In this document: piece after piece, positions 15,525 to 25,800 of the stretch
How the letters are laid out: each line of letters begins with the position of its first letter
Position numbering within the stretch: position 1 is the stretch's first letter
Origin: Agarilytica sp033852165
GTDB taxonomy: Bacteria; Pseudomonadota; Gammaproteobacteria; Pseudomonadales; Cellvibrionaceae
Reading direction: 5' to 3'
Assembly: GCA_033852165.1 (NCBI GenBank)
Contig: JAWSUZ010000074.1
Span: 62,001-126,000, forward strand
Length of the DNA stretch: 64,000 bases
Notes under the pieces: generated by a model
What the model was told of the DNA's origin: nothing
What the model saw: the letters and a program-made list of their open reading frames with translations, nothing else
Database searches by the model: none
Translations under genes and position numbers: made by a program

Positions 15525-17135
15525 TTAAGAGTTAGCAGCTTTTTCCAAAAGTTGTTGGCTGGAAAGGTACTCTTCGTACGTTCCATGGAAATCCACCAAC
15601 TGCTTATCTTTAATCTCAATGATGCGCGTGGCCAGAGATGAAACAAACTCACGGTCATGGCTCACGAAAATCAACGTACCTTCGTAATTGTCCAACGCCA
15701 AGTTAAGCGCTTCAATACATTCCATATCCAAATGGTTGGTTGGCTCATCCATAATTAATACGTTTGGATCGGCCATCATCAGTTTGCCAAATAACAAACG
15801 ATTCTTTTCGCCACCCGAGCAGATTTTTACCTGCTTCTTAAAGTCATCGGAAGAAAATAATAAACGGCCAAGTGTACTGCGAACGATTTGGTCGTTGTGG
15901 TGAGGCTTGCGCCATTGACTCATCCAATCAAATAAATTCAAGTCACAATCGAAATCCGCTGAACTGTCTTGCGGACAGTAGCTAACAGTCGCATTTTCAG
16001 CCCACTGAATCGTACCGTGGGAAGGCTGAAGCTCATCCATTAAACAGCGCAGTAAAGTCGTTTTACCGGCTCCGTTTTCGCCAATCACCGCTAGTCGTGT
16101 ACCGGCATCTAAAATTAAGCCACCGTTTTCAAATAGTGGGCCGTCATCAAAACCGTGACCGAGTTTTTCGAGAGTGACCGCTGCACGATGCAGTTTTTTC
16201 TCTTGGGTAAATCGAATGTAAGGGCTAATGCGGCTAGAAGGCTTAACGTCTTCCAGTTTAATCTTATCCAGTCGCTTAGCGCGAGAGGAGGCTTGCTTAG
16301 CCTTAGATGCGTTAGCCGAAAATCGACTGACAAATTGTTGAAGCTCAGCAATTTGAGCGGTCTTTTTCGCGTTTTCTGAACTCAGACGCTCGCGAGCTTG
16401 GGTAGACGCGGTCATGAAGTCATCGTAGTTGCCGGGGTAGAGACGTAACTCACCGTAATCAATGTCAGCCATATGGGTGCATACCGCGTTCAAAAAATGG
16501 CGGTCATGCGAAATGATAATCATCGTGCTTTTACGTTCGTTCAAAAGGTCTTCCAACCAACGAATCGTATTGATGTCCAGGTTGTTGGTAGGTTCGTCGA
16601 GCAACAATATATCGGGATCAGAAAACAAGGCTTGAGCCAGCAATACCCGGAGCTTTCTGCCCGGGGCTATTCCACTCATCAGTCCGTAATGAAGTTCTTG
16701 CTCAATACCGGCGCCCAGTAGAATCTCACCTGCACGGCTCTCTGCGGTGTAGCCATCCATTTCCGCGAACTCAGTTTCCAGCTCCGCAACCTTCATGCCT
16801 TCGTCTTCGGACATCTCAGGAAGTGCGTAAATACGGTCTCTTTCCTGCTTAACGGCCCACATCTCTTTGTGGCCCATGATCACCGTGTCGACCACTGAGT
16901 ACTGCTCAAAAGCGAACTGGTCTTGGTGAAGCTTGCCGACTCGCTCATTCGGGGTAATGTTGACGTTACCGGACGAGGGAGCCAATGTTCCGTCCAGAAT
17001 CTTCATAAACGTGGTCTTACCACAACCGTTAGCCCCGATAAGGCCATAGCGGTTACCGTTGCCGAATTTAGCGGAGATATTTTCAAATAGTGGCTTGGCG
17101 CCAAATTGCATGGTGATGTTAGCGGTAGAAATCAA
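15525..17135 (-). CDS. ybiT: ABC-F ATPase YbiT (ribosome-associated)
   Basis: A 536-residue soluble protein with two ABC cassettes and no membrane part. First Walker A G-A-N-G-C-G-K-T-T, first Walker B L-L-L-D-E-P-T-N-N-L-D; second G-E-N-G-A-G-K-T-T and L-I-M-D-E-P-T-N-H-L-D. Its sequence follows E. coli YbiT almost throughout (T-M-Q-F-G-A-K-P-L-F-E-N, W-A-V-K-Q-E-R-D-R-I-Y-A-L-P-E-M-S). ABC-F proteins act at the ribosomal E site to relieve stalled translation. I choose TTG 17135 because AGGAAG lies seven bases upstream and the length then matches the family. The frame stays open about 80 codons upstream without family similarity. Confidence 0.95.
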   Translation of the reverse strand: MISTANITMQFGAKPLFENISAKFGNGNRYGLIGANGCGKTTFMKILDGTLAPSSGNVNITPNERVGKLHQDQFAFEQYSVVDTVIMGHKEMWAVKQERDRIYALPEMSEDEGMKVAELETEFAEMDGYTAESRAGEILLGAGIEQELHYGLMSGIAPGRKLRVLLAQALFSDPDILLLDEPTNNLDINTIRWLEDLLNERKSTMIIISHDRHFLNAVCTHMADIDYGELRLYPGNYDDFMTASTQARERLSSENAKKTAQIAELQQFVSRFSANASKAKQASSRAKRLDKIKLEDVKPSSRISPYIRFTQEKKLHRAAVTLEKLGHGFDDGPLFENGGLILDAGTRLAVIGENGAGKTTLLRCLMDELQPSHGTIQWAENATVSYCPQDSSADFDCDLNLFDWMSQWRKPHHNDQIVRSTLGRLLFSSDDFKKQVKICSGGEKNRLLFGKLMMADPNVLIMDEPTNHLDMECIEALNLALDNYEGTLIFVSHDREFVSSLATRIIEIKDKQLVDFHGTYEEYLSSQQLLEKAANS

Positions 17136-17554
17136 CGGTTTGCTTCCTGAGTAAGACCAAATGAGCGGATGAATCGGGGGGCGTACTATAGGGATTTGTG
17201 GGCAAAACGTCGAGCAAAAGTTGTGTATTTTTTGTTCGGTTAGGGCTGTTTGGGAGAATTTGCCGGTATTTGGCGACCTATATCGAATCTTCGCTGTGGC
17301 AAGGGCTTTGTTGAGGTTGAGTCCCGTCGTTCGGTGGCTGAACGACATGCAGCTTATCATGTGAGCTTGGGGTTTCACTCTCGTTCAATTAAAGCGTTAA
17401 AAATACTGAGCTGGCCTTCATCCAGAGGATGGGAGGGGCATGGATCGTGAAGTATAGAGCAAGAAATAAATAGGCCGACCGCCGTCGCAAGAGAGTTTAG
17501 AGTAATTGCGATCGCGCCTATTTTTCTCTGGATATATTTTATTTCACCTTATGC
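17136..17554. other. Intergenic region between ybiT promoter and the NRPS operon end
   Basis: About 420 bases. It must hold the ybiT promoter on the minus strand. I see no clear terminator for the peptide-synthesis operon that ends at 17555, and no convincing gene. Confidence 0.5.
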
Positions 17555-18496
17555 CTACGATGATTTGTTAAGCAAGCGTTGTTTGTATATTAAGGCTAAG
17601 CGGCTGACTGTGGGTTCTTTCAATATGCCCAAATGGTCTTCCTCTATGTCAAAGTAGCCGACGTCACCCTTAAAGTAATCACCCCAACCGCCGCCTTCTT
17701 CGATCATTACGCCAGGGTAACGAACGGTTGCATTAAAAAAGGTAATTTCTCCCGCAAATGACTTGGGATGATATTGCTTGCTGGCTTCCCAGTAGGCGTC
17801 TCCACGAATGGCGTGAATTTTATCCAACACTTGTTGATCTCCGTGTTCCGCCGTTTTAGGCGAGCCAGCGACTTTTTTGATAAGTTTGCTGTTCAGCATA
17901 TGTTTCAGTTGAACTTTTAAACGACCGACACGATCCGTTTTAACCGCGCGGGGTAAGACACTATCAATGAGTAATAATTCATGCACCGTTTCCTGAGCGG
18001 CAACCAGCTGAATAGCGACTTCATAGGCAATTATTCCGCCATATGAAAGCCCTGTTAGGCAATAGGGTCCGTTCGGTACGGCTTTGCGAATAGCTTCAAC
18101 ATATTGTGCCGCTTGCTCTGCAACACTTAAAAATTTTACTTGAATGGCCTCATCTTGGGATACCTGTAATAGGTTTTCTTCTTCCGAGGGTATAAACATG
18201 CCGTAGACATCTTGTACGCCCTCTAAATGTGCGGCGAGTTCTGCGTACAAGTTAACGCCATGGCAGCAAAATAAAGGCGGCGCTTTTGAACCGCTTGCGA
18301 GCTTGACGATTGAAACTTTATTGCCGATTACACCTGCTTGAAAAAAACGTAGCAGTGATTCTTTACGGTCTTTTATCTCTTCGGCAATACTTTCCGTCAT
18401 GACATTTTTAGGTGCATTACAACGTAAAGTATCCCCGTCGGGAATGATTTCTATTCCTAAATCGTCGAGGTGTTTAATAAAGCTGACGGTATTCAA
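17555..18496 (-). CDS. Free-standing NRPS thioesterase with N-terminal TubC-type docking domain
   Basis: A 313-residue protein of two parts. Residues 1-52 match the TubC N-terminal docking fold (F-I-K-H-L-D-D-L-G-I-E-I-I, G-D-T-L-R-C-N-A-P, K-D-R-K-E-S-L-L-R-F-F). Residues about 60-310 are an alpha/beta-hydrolase thioesterase with nucleophile Ser151 (G-L-S-Y-G-G) and catalytic His288 (E-E-D-H-L-G); an Asp in L-L-I-D-S probably completes the triad. It should release the finished peptide from the last carrier domain of NRPS2, to which the docking domain would tether it. The TTG start overlaps the NRPS2 stop (TTGA), with GGAGG upstream, so the two are translationally coupled. It is a second protein rather than a fused TE. 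Confidence 0.9.
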   Translation of the reverse strand: MNTVSFIKHLDDLGIEIIPDGDTLRCNAPKNVMTESIAEEIKDRKESLLRFFQAGVIGNKVSIVKLASGSKAPPLFCCHGVNLYAELAAHLEGVQDVYGMFIPSEEENLLQVSQDEAIQVKFLSVAEQAAQYVEAIRKAVPNGPYCLTGLSYGGIIAYEVAIQLVAAQETVHELLLIDSVLPRAVKTDRVGRLKVQLKHMLNSKLIKKVAGSPKTAEHGDQQVLDKIHAIRGDAYWEASKQYHPKSFAGEITFFNATVRYPGVMIEEGGGWGDYFKGDVGYFDIEEDHLGILKEPTVSRLALIYKQRLLNKSS

Positions 18497-21400
18497 AATG
18501 TGAATTCCTCCCTATCGCCGCTGTCGTCTTTCGACTCGGTTTTAGTGGCTAAATGTGCGCGAAGCGTTAACGCTTCAATGGCTTCGGCGAGTTCGCCGAG
18601 TTCAGGGTGTTCAAACAAAAATCTAAAAGGTAGATCAATTGAAAATGTATCCCTTAGCGTTTTAACGGCTCGTGGAACCATTAGACTGTTGCCACCCAAC
18701 AAAAAGAAATTATCTTTTCTTCCTATTTTATCGATGGACAATAATTCTTCCCATAGGCGGGCTATTTTAATTTCAACTTCACCATTGGGCTCTACATATT
18801 CCACTACGGCGCTTGACGAGAACATTTCTTGTTGTGCCAGAACTTTCCTGTCAATTTTCCCGTTAGCGTTAAGTGGTAGTGATTCTATTATTTGTATATG
18901 TTGAGGAAGCATAAACTCAGGGAGTTGACCGGCCAGATACTCTCGGAGAATGTTAAGGCTGAAATCGGCTTGTGGTTCGTGCTCTATGTAGGCGACCAAT
19001 CTCTGGTCTCCAACGTCTTCGCGTTGAACAATCACCACTGCTGCTGCATTCACGCCCTCATAACGATTGATAACAGCTTCTATATCTTCCAGTTCAATTC
19101 GATAGCCGCGTAATTTAATTTGTTGATCTAAGCGGCCTAAAAATTGTAGGTTAGCATTTTTATCTATTACCACCAGGTCGCCAGTGCGGTAAGCGTAGGT
19201 GCTTGGTGTGTCTGAAGCGCCTTCCTGCGAATCCAACGCCAGGTGTTTAAAACGCTCTGCTGTTAGTTCAGGCTGATTTAAATAGCCTTTTGTAATGCCT
19301 GGCCCGCTTATCCATAATTCGCCGACTGCGCCGTGTGGGAGTATTTGTTGGTGTTGGTCGAGTACCCAGGCTTTTGTGCTTTGAATCGGTTTGCCAATGG
19401 GGACGGTTAATCGCGTGCTATCTTCTAAGTGACACTCGTGTACGGTTGCCCACACGGTGCCTTCCGTTGGGCCGTATTCATTATAAAGTTTACTGTGTGG
19501 CAAAACTTTAAAATGTTGCGAGACTTTGTCTGGCGTACAGCTTTCTCCTGCGACTATCACTTTCTCTAAACTCAGAGGCTTATTATCTTTGAACGACTCC
19601 AGAATTAAAGAGTAGTATGTTGGTAAGGCTAGCAACATAGAAATTTGGTGGGCAATAATATAATCCGCTATCAGATCTATATTCCGTTCTAGTCCATCCG
19701 CTAGTAGGTGCAAACACCCGCCAGACGTTAGGGTATAAAATATTCCCGCCACTGAACTGTCGAAGGCGTATGAGGATAATAATAAATAGTTAAGTGGATC
19801 GCCTTTGCCATAGTAATTGAGGCGGGCACGGGTCGAGTTAATTAAATTGTCGTGGCCAACCAATACGCCTTTAGGATTGCCGGTGGAACCAGAGGTATAA
19901 ATAATATACGCGTTATCCGAAGGCTGTATGTTCTTCAAGGTAATGTCATGTGGCTGACTTTTACACGCGATATCTTCAACCAGCATTACCGTCGCGTTAT
20001 GCTGAGTAGGTAGGGAATCTTTGCAGCAGGCGTCACTGATAATGGTTTTTACTGCGGCATCTTTAATGATGAACGAGATGCGGTCTTGTGGGTATTGCGG
20101 GTCGATAGGCAGGTAAGCAAACCCTGCTTTTAATACGCCTAGAATAGTGGCGACCAAGTCGGGTGCGCGATGTAAAAATAACATCACGTATGCTTGCGGT
20201 TCATTCTTTTCTTGAGCGTCGGCGAGCAGTATTTTGGCAATATGGTCTGAGCGTGCGTCTAGGTCTGCGTAGTTGTAGGACACTGTATCGCTTACGACGG
20301 CGGTTTTTTCAGGGTGGTTTTCAACGCTTTCTTTAAATAAGTTTAAAACGGTTTGGGGGTTGGAGTCGTTGCTCTTAACATAATTTGAATTGAGCACCTC
20401 ATCTAGTTGGTTGAGCGCTGCAGGTGACGTCAACCGTAGTGAATGAATGCTTTGGTCAAATGCATGTAAGCCGTTTTTGACCAGGTACACGTAGGCGTCG
20501 AGTATAGCCGACAATATGCTGCCACCAATGGCGCACTGGCTATCCAATACGATTGACAAAGCGCCCGATATTAAACGAGTGTTTTGTAAGTGTAGGCGTG
20601 CATGATTATTTTGATAGACGACCGCGCTGCAGGTTTTCTTTTGGCCGGCGAGGCTGGATTGATCGTTTAATTGAAAATAAACCTGGGGTTGTTGGTTGTG
20701 TTGGTTAAGCCAATGATCTTCTTGGGAGGTCAGTTCTAAGTTGAAATATTCCAGTTGGGCGCTATGCTGCTCCAATTGTTGGACATTGCGCGATGTGAGG
20801 TCGCGTAAACTGATCTCTTCTGAAAAGTCATCACATAAAGGCAAGGGTTTTTCAAGAATACCGATTACGCCGGACAGTTCTTCTAATTCACGACCAGACA
20901 ATACACAATAATGGCTGAAACTGTTTAAGCCTGAGTATTGAATTAAGACCGTTTGCCAGCAAGCTAATAGATAGGCTTGCAAATGGTTTAAGCCATTCAA
21001 CTCTGCTGCGCCTAACTGCTGTTGTAGCTGGCTTAGTTCAGAGTTAGAAATGTGTTGAACCCGTTCGGTGTTAACTACTTCTGAATTAAGTGTGTCTTGG
21101 GTGCTGAAATGACGTTGTTCGCTGGGCAGTGAAATGGCGGGCTTTTCTTGGCTGAGATAGTGCGACCAATAGGCTAAGCCACTTTTTGCGTCTTCATCGT
21201 CATCATCGCAGAGTTCATGTAACCACTCGGATACATCAACGTACTGTAACGTCTCGTCTTGCTCGTCATCTGTCTGTGGTTGTTTTTGTGTAGGAGTTTC
21301 TGAATCAAACAGTTCGCTCATAAACTGAGTGACTGCGCCCGCATCCATAATCCAATGATTAAATACCAGTACGAGTAGCACATCGTCATTGTGTAAATCA

Positions 21401-21771
21401 ATGCGTGCAAGCTTAAAGTTCTCTTTTTCTTGTAATAGGAAGGACTGCTTGTGTTCGACAATGAATAGCGTCAATGAATTTTCGTCAGCATTTTTTAATA
21501 ATGGGCTTACGTCGAGTTCGAGCGTTTCAATATCAAGGTGAAGGCTGTCTTCAACTATTTGCACGGGGCCAAGCATGCCTTCAATTTTACCAATACGCGT
21601 ACGTAGCAACTCGTATTGGGCGATCATGTCATTCGCTTTTTGTTTTAAGGCATCAATTTCATGTGATTTTACAATAGTGCCAGAACATAAGGTCGTAGAC
21701 GCTTTGCGACCCGCAACTGAAAGCCCGCTCATGGCGAGTTTTTGCGGGGGAGATAGTTCAAAAGCGTTCAA
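18493..21771 (-). CDS. Nonribosomal peptide synthetase 2: degenerate C-like (interface?) - A - T
   Basis: 1,092 residues. Residues about 5-430 are a condensation-fold domain whose H-H-x-x-x-D-G motif reads N-H-W-I-M-D-A-G near residue 136. Residues about 480-980 are an adenylation domain with Y-T-S-G-S-T-G-N-P-K-G near 623, N-E-Y-G-P-T-E and N-G-K-I-D-R. My reading of the ten pocket residues is D-S-A-L-I-A-E-V-W-K, which shares seven positions with the histidine code D-S-E-L-T-A-E-V-C-K. Residues about 1000-1075 are a carrier domain with L-G-G-N-S, Ser being the phosphopantetheine site. The C-terminus is an acidic tail (S-K-D-D-S-G-D-R-E-E-F) suited to dock on the thioesterase. It follows the hydroxylase gene by 13 bases. 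Confidence 0.92.
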   Translation of the reverse strand: MNAFELSPPQKLAMSGLSVAGRKASTTLCSGTIVKSHEIDALKQKANDMIAQYELLRTRIGKIEGMLGPVQIVEDSLHLDIETLELDVSPLLKNADENSLTLFIVEHKQSFLLQEKENFKLARIDLHNDDVLLVLVFNHWIMDAGAVTQFMSELFDSETPTQKQPQTDDEQDETLQYVDVSEWLHELCDDDDEDAKSGLAYWSHYLSQEKPAISLPSEQRHFSTQDTLNSEVVNTERVQHISNSELSQLQQQLGAAELNGLNHLQAYLLACWQTVLIQYSGLNSFSHYCVLSGRELEELSGVIGILEKPLPLCDDFSEEISLRDLTSRNVQQLEQHSAQLEYFNLELTSQEDHWLNQHNQQPQVYFQLNDQSSLAGQKKTCSAVVYQNNHARLHLQNTRLISGALSIVLDSQCAIGGSILSAILDAYVYLVKNGLHAFDQSIHSLRLTSPAALNQLDEVLNSNYVKSNDSNPQTVLNLFKESVENHPEKTAVVSDTVSYNYADLDARSDHIAKILLADAQEKNEPQAYVMLFLHRAPDLVATILGVLKAGFAYLPIDPQYPQDRISFIIKDAAVKTIISDACCKDSLPTQHNATVMLVEDIACKSQPHDITLKNIQPSDNAYIIYTSGSTGNPKGVLVGHDNLINSTRARLNYYGKGDPLNYLLLSSYAFDSSVAGIFYTLTSGGCLHLLADGLERNIDLIADYIIAHQISMLLALPTYYSLILESFKDNKPLSLEKVIVAGESCTPDKVSQHFKVLPHSKLYNEYGPTEGTVWATVHECHLEDSTRLTVPIGKPIQSTKAWVLDQHQQILPHGAVGELWISGPGITKGYLNQPELTAERFKHLALDSQEGASDTPSTYAYRTGDLVVIDKNANLQFLGRLDQQIKLRGYRIELEDIEAVINRYEGVNAAAVVIVQREDVGDQRLVAYIEHEPQADFSLNILREYLAGQLPEFMLPQHIQIIESLPLNANGKIDRKVLAQQEMFSSSAVVEYVEPNGEVEIKIARLWEELLSIDKIGRKDNFFLLGGNSLMVPRAVKTLRDTFSIDLPFRFLFEHPELGELAEAIEALTLRAHLATKTESKDDSGDREEFTF

Positions 21772-21784
21772 GTTTAAATCCTCA

Positions 21785-22810
21785 TTATGTTGTTTGTTCA
21801 GGGTAGGCGTTGGTCATCGCGACAAGTACTTGTCGTTCGCCTTCGAAAGGGTTGCGGGAATGGGCCATCGACATATTATCGAGCAACATTATGTCCCCCG
21901 GTTGCCAGGGGAATTGCAGGCGTTCGTCTTGATAGGCTTGACGTATTATTGCAACAACGCTTTCTTCAATTGCGTCGCCATCACCGTAGGTCACGTTATA
22001 CGGGAGGCCGTCGATTCCGTATTCCTCGATCAATAAACTTTTCATGGGTTCTTTTAGCGAACTCCAATGAAAAAATGCCGTGTGGTTAAACCATGTCGGT
22101 TCATCTGTTTGCGGGTGATGTTGAATGGCTTCTCTAATTTGTACGGTGCGTAAGCGGCCGTCATCTTTCCAGTGGCACTGAATGTCATTCTCTTGGCAAT
22201 AAGACTCGACTTCATTTTTGTCTGTGCTTTGAAAAACCTCTTGCCAAGTTAGGCCAAATCCATCGTTAAAATTACGCACGAGGGCGATTTTTTTTTCGGC
22301 AAAGGTCTGTCTAATATCTTCAGGGATACGTTGATAAACCTTTCGGGTATCAGCTATGGGAGTTTCGCCTCCGCTGTTTGGCGTGGTTTTACTATAAAAG
22401 TACAGTTTTAGCGGCCAACGTTTCCAGTAAGTGCCTTCGTTATGCAGTTCGATGGTTTGATCTGCTGGATGGATTGTTGAGCTATAAATACCCGAAGATT
22501 TTTTATCTCTGGGTGTTGTACGATCTTTATATTCCAGCAATTTCTTGTCTGAGGTCGCCATAATGAATTTTTCAAATATGGCATAGTCAGGTACATTAAA
22601 TCCGCGAAAGAGTAATGCTCTGTTTTCGAGTAGCAGTGTCTCGACGTATTCACTATTTTTTTCTGCCCATGCAACGATGTCAACGTTATCGAACGCGGGC
22701 TTAATAAGCAGCGGGGAAGGTTGAGTCGGTGAATAGTGACTGACCTTAACCCACGATTTGGTATCGGTATCAATCGCTTTACGTTTTGCTTTGCCAATGG
22801 GTTTTTTCAT
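21785..22810 (-). CDS. TauD/TfdA-family (SyrP-like) 2OG-Fe(II) hydroxylase
   Basis: A 341-residue dioxygenase. Iron ligands are His123-x-Glu125 (L-H-N-E-G, with Glu in place of Asp) and His317 (M-A-H-S-R-N-P). The block F-R-G-F-N-V near residue 70 and the C-terminal D-N-M-S-M-A-H-S-R are typical of the SyrP/clavaminate-synthase-like branch, which hydroxylates the beta carbon of carrier-bound Asp or His during nonribosomal synthesis. It lies between the two NRPS genes, 13 bases before NRPS2. With a histidine-like A domain next door, beta-hydroxylation of histidyl-T on NRPS2 is the most economical role. Basic N-terminus, no signal peptide. Confidence 0.9.
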   Translation of the reverse strand: MKKPIGKAKRKAIDTDTKSWVKVSHYSPTQPSPLLIKPAFDNVDIVAWAEKNSEYVETLLLENRALLFRGFNVPDYAIFEKFIMATSDKKLLEYKDRTTPRDKKSSGIYSSTIHPADQTIELHNEGTYWKRWPLKLYFYSKTTPNSGGETPIADTRKVYQRIPEDIRQTFAEKKIALVRNFNDGFGLTWQEVFQSTDKNEVESYCQENDIQCHWKDDGRLRTVQIREAIQHHPQTDEPTWFNHTAFFHWSSLKEPMKSLLIEEYGIDGLPYNVTYGDGDAIEESVVAIIRQAYQDERLQFPWQPGDIMLLDNMSMAHSRNPFEGERQVLVAMTNAYPEQTT

Positions 22811-22869
22811 TAATAACTTCTCTTATCTAAACTCAGATCTTCTAATGGTCAGTCTATATGTTAGAACGA

Positions 22870-25800
22870 TTATGATCGTTTACGGGATTTTAGACCTTTT
22901 AATTTTTTCTGCTTTGCCGCTTTGGCGCCGGTTAATGTGCGTTCCTGAGCTTGTTTGGCGATTGCCTGCTTTAGTGCATCTGTTGTTATGTGAATATCGC
23001 CTAGCAGTGTTTTTATACCGATCTCTAAATCTTCGAACATACCGTTAATGCTGAATTTTTCATAACAATGCGTATCGTATTTTATGAGTACGCCCATCGT
23101 TCGGCCAACTTCGACGGCAACACTCAAGGGAAAATCGTTCCAGTCAATTAGATGGTACTGATCAACCCCAAGGCTTTGTGCCCACTCTTCAAGCGAGCCG
23201 TGTTCGCCAAGGTAGCCTTGAACGGAGATTACACTGCTCAACAACGGTTGTTCGGGAGTTAGCTGGGTTAACTGTTTTAAATCGGCTAGTGGGCAGTATT
23301 CATACTGGCGATGCTCCACTTGTGCCAATTGGTGCTGCTGTAGTAATTCGAGCATGGTTTGTTTTGGTTGAAAATCTATGCGAACTGGCAGCGTGCTCAT
23401 CAACAGGCCGACGATATTTTCCACTCCATCAATTTCTGAGCTGCGACCGGGGACAACGGCTCCGAACAGAATGTCGTCTTGAGCGCTCCAGTGGGACAGC
23501 AGTAAGCCCCATAGTCCTTCGATGACGGTATTGATGGTTAGGCGAGCGTCACGAGCCAATGCGCCCAAGGCTTGGGTGAGACTCTCGGGGCATTGGTAAA
23601 GGAGTTTTTCATGTCTGTCGCTTTCAAACCCTTTATCATTTTCCGACGCGGGCGCGAGCGATTTCTCTTGCGGCAGTTTCACGGTCGAACTGAAATTGCC
23701 GATCTGTTGTTTCCAATAATCCATTCCTTCGGTGTTATCTTTTTGCTGCTGCCAGCGAATAAAGTCGACAAAGCCTGGGTGATGATTATCTGCGGTATCT
23801 AACGATGCTGACGAGCTGTTTTCGCGTTGATTGTATTGCGTCATGACATTATTGGTTAAGGCTGTCATGGAATGACCATCGAGCAATATATGGTGAAAGT
23901 TCCAGATCATTTCAAAATGTTCGGGTGCAAACTGCAATAAAATCACACTCATCTGCGAAGGGGTTTTGAGCGTATAGCCGTAGGCGCGTTTGCCTTGCCA
24001 CTCGGTGAGTATCTGCAAGCGTTGTTCGGGCGACGCGTCGCTGTGATCAAAGCAGTAAAAATGCAGTTGGGCTTGTGATGAAATGACTTGTAGTACTTGG
24101 TCCTCACTATCACACCAATATGCGGCGCGTAATATGTCGTGTTGGTTGAGCATCGTCTGCCAAACTTGCTCCATGGTATTCGCATCGATGTTTCGTTTTA
24201 GGCTTAAACGTTGCTGAATGTAATAATTGCCAGTGCCCGGATTAAGCTCAGTATGGTGGAGCATGCCTTCTTGTAGGGGCGTTAGGGGCACAATGGTTTC
24301 AATATCGGGAATGCTGTCAGTGATGGTGTCGATGGTCGATTGTTTAATCGTCACAAGGGGGAAGTCCGCAGGAATACGACGGGCTTGTGTTAATGAGCTG
24401 CACTGTTGGACCATTTCTCGCAAAACATCCATATAGCGTTTTGCCAGTGTCGCAATACTCTCTTCTTTGTACATCTGTGAGCTGTAAGTCCAGCACAGCT
24501 GATATTTTCCTTGGTAGACGTAGGAATTGATTTCGAATGCGTGGGTTCGTTGATCCACTGGCGCTCGGCTGGATTTGTTCACAAAACCAGCCAGAGAAAA
24601 TAATGATTGGTTCTCAATGAGTTGATCGAACTGGCCGAGGTAATTAAATAATATCTCGGGAGGGTTCGCGTCGTCTAATGCGGTGCGGCTTGCGTCGTTA
24701 ACGTAATGTAGCAAGCCGTGAGAGATGCCGTATTCAGGCAGCGAGCGATTAAGGGATTTGACGAGATTTATGTTATCGGCAATGTCGGTGTTTTGCGAGG
24801 CAATGATCAATGGGTAGATTGCGGTAAAGCAGCCGACCGTAGTGGAAAGATCTACGTCTTCAAATAAAGGTTGTCGCCCATGGCTTTCCAGCTCAATTTT
24901 AAATTGCGATTCGTTGGTCCATTTTTTTAAGGTGATCACCAGCGCTGCTAAAAGTACTTCTTGGATGCGCGCACGAAAATGGTTGGGAACACGCTTGAGT
25001 AAATCTTCGGTTTCGTCATTATCTAAAGAAGCAACAAAGTCGCAGGCTTCGGCTTCTAAGTTTTTTGCGATGGCATTGTCTTTCGGCAGAGCTGGTACAG
25101 TCTTTAATTGTTGTTGCCAAAACTCTAGGTCTTGGTTTTGCTTGGCTAGCGTTTCAAGTTTTTTCCCGTAGTATTGAGCTGAGCTTGTTTTGACCAGCGC
25201 TGGCGTTTCACCCGCTGCCAGAGTTTCGTAAATGCTCGCGAGGTTTTCAATGAGTAAGCGGGTGGACGATCCGTCGATAATTAATTGGTGCACAACAAAT
25301 AGCAAACGTTGCGGTTCCCCTTCTTCAGGATTAAAAACAATAAATTTAACCAGATCGTTATTTTCGACGGAAAGCGAGGCGTTCGTTTGCGCTACCTTAT
25401 GCTGAATAAAATTCTCACGTTCTTCTTTGGCGATCTCCGTTAAATCGCAGATGGAAAAAACGTTATCGATGGCGAGTTCTTGGTAACTGCTTTGCCAAAC
25501 CTTGTTCTGACGTTTAAAGCTAAGGCGTAAACCATCTTGATAATCGATAAGCCGCTCAACCGCCAGTTTTAAAATAGTCACATCGATAGGCTTTTGTGCC
25601 TTGAGCAATGTGAATAAATTGGCGTGTTCGAGCGCTTGTGGGCTGCGTTCGATAATCCAGTGTTGAATAGCGGTTAGGCATTGAGGACCGCTGACTTTTC
25701 CCTGCTCAGCTACAATGGCGGTGGTTTGCTCACCGATGACCTCACTGAGTTCAGCGATGGTATTGTTCTTGAATAGCTGTAAGGCGGATACCTGTATGTT

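Noticed and set aside
17136..17378. N-terminal extension of YbiT by about 80 residues
   Set aside because: The extra residues match nothing in the family, while TTG 17135 has a well-placed AGGAAG and gives the usual length.
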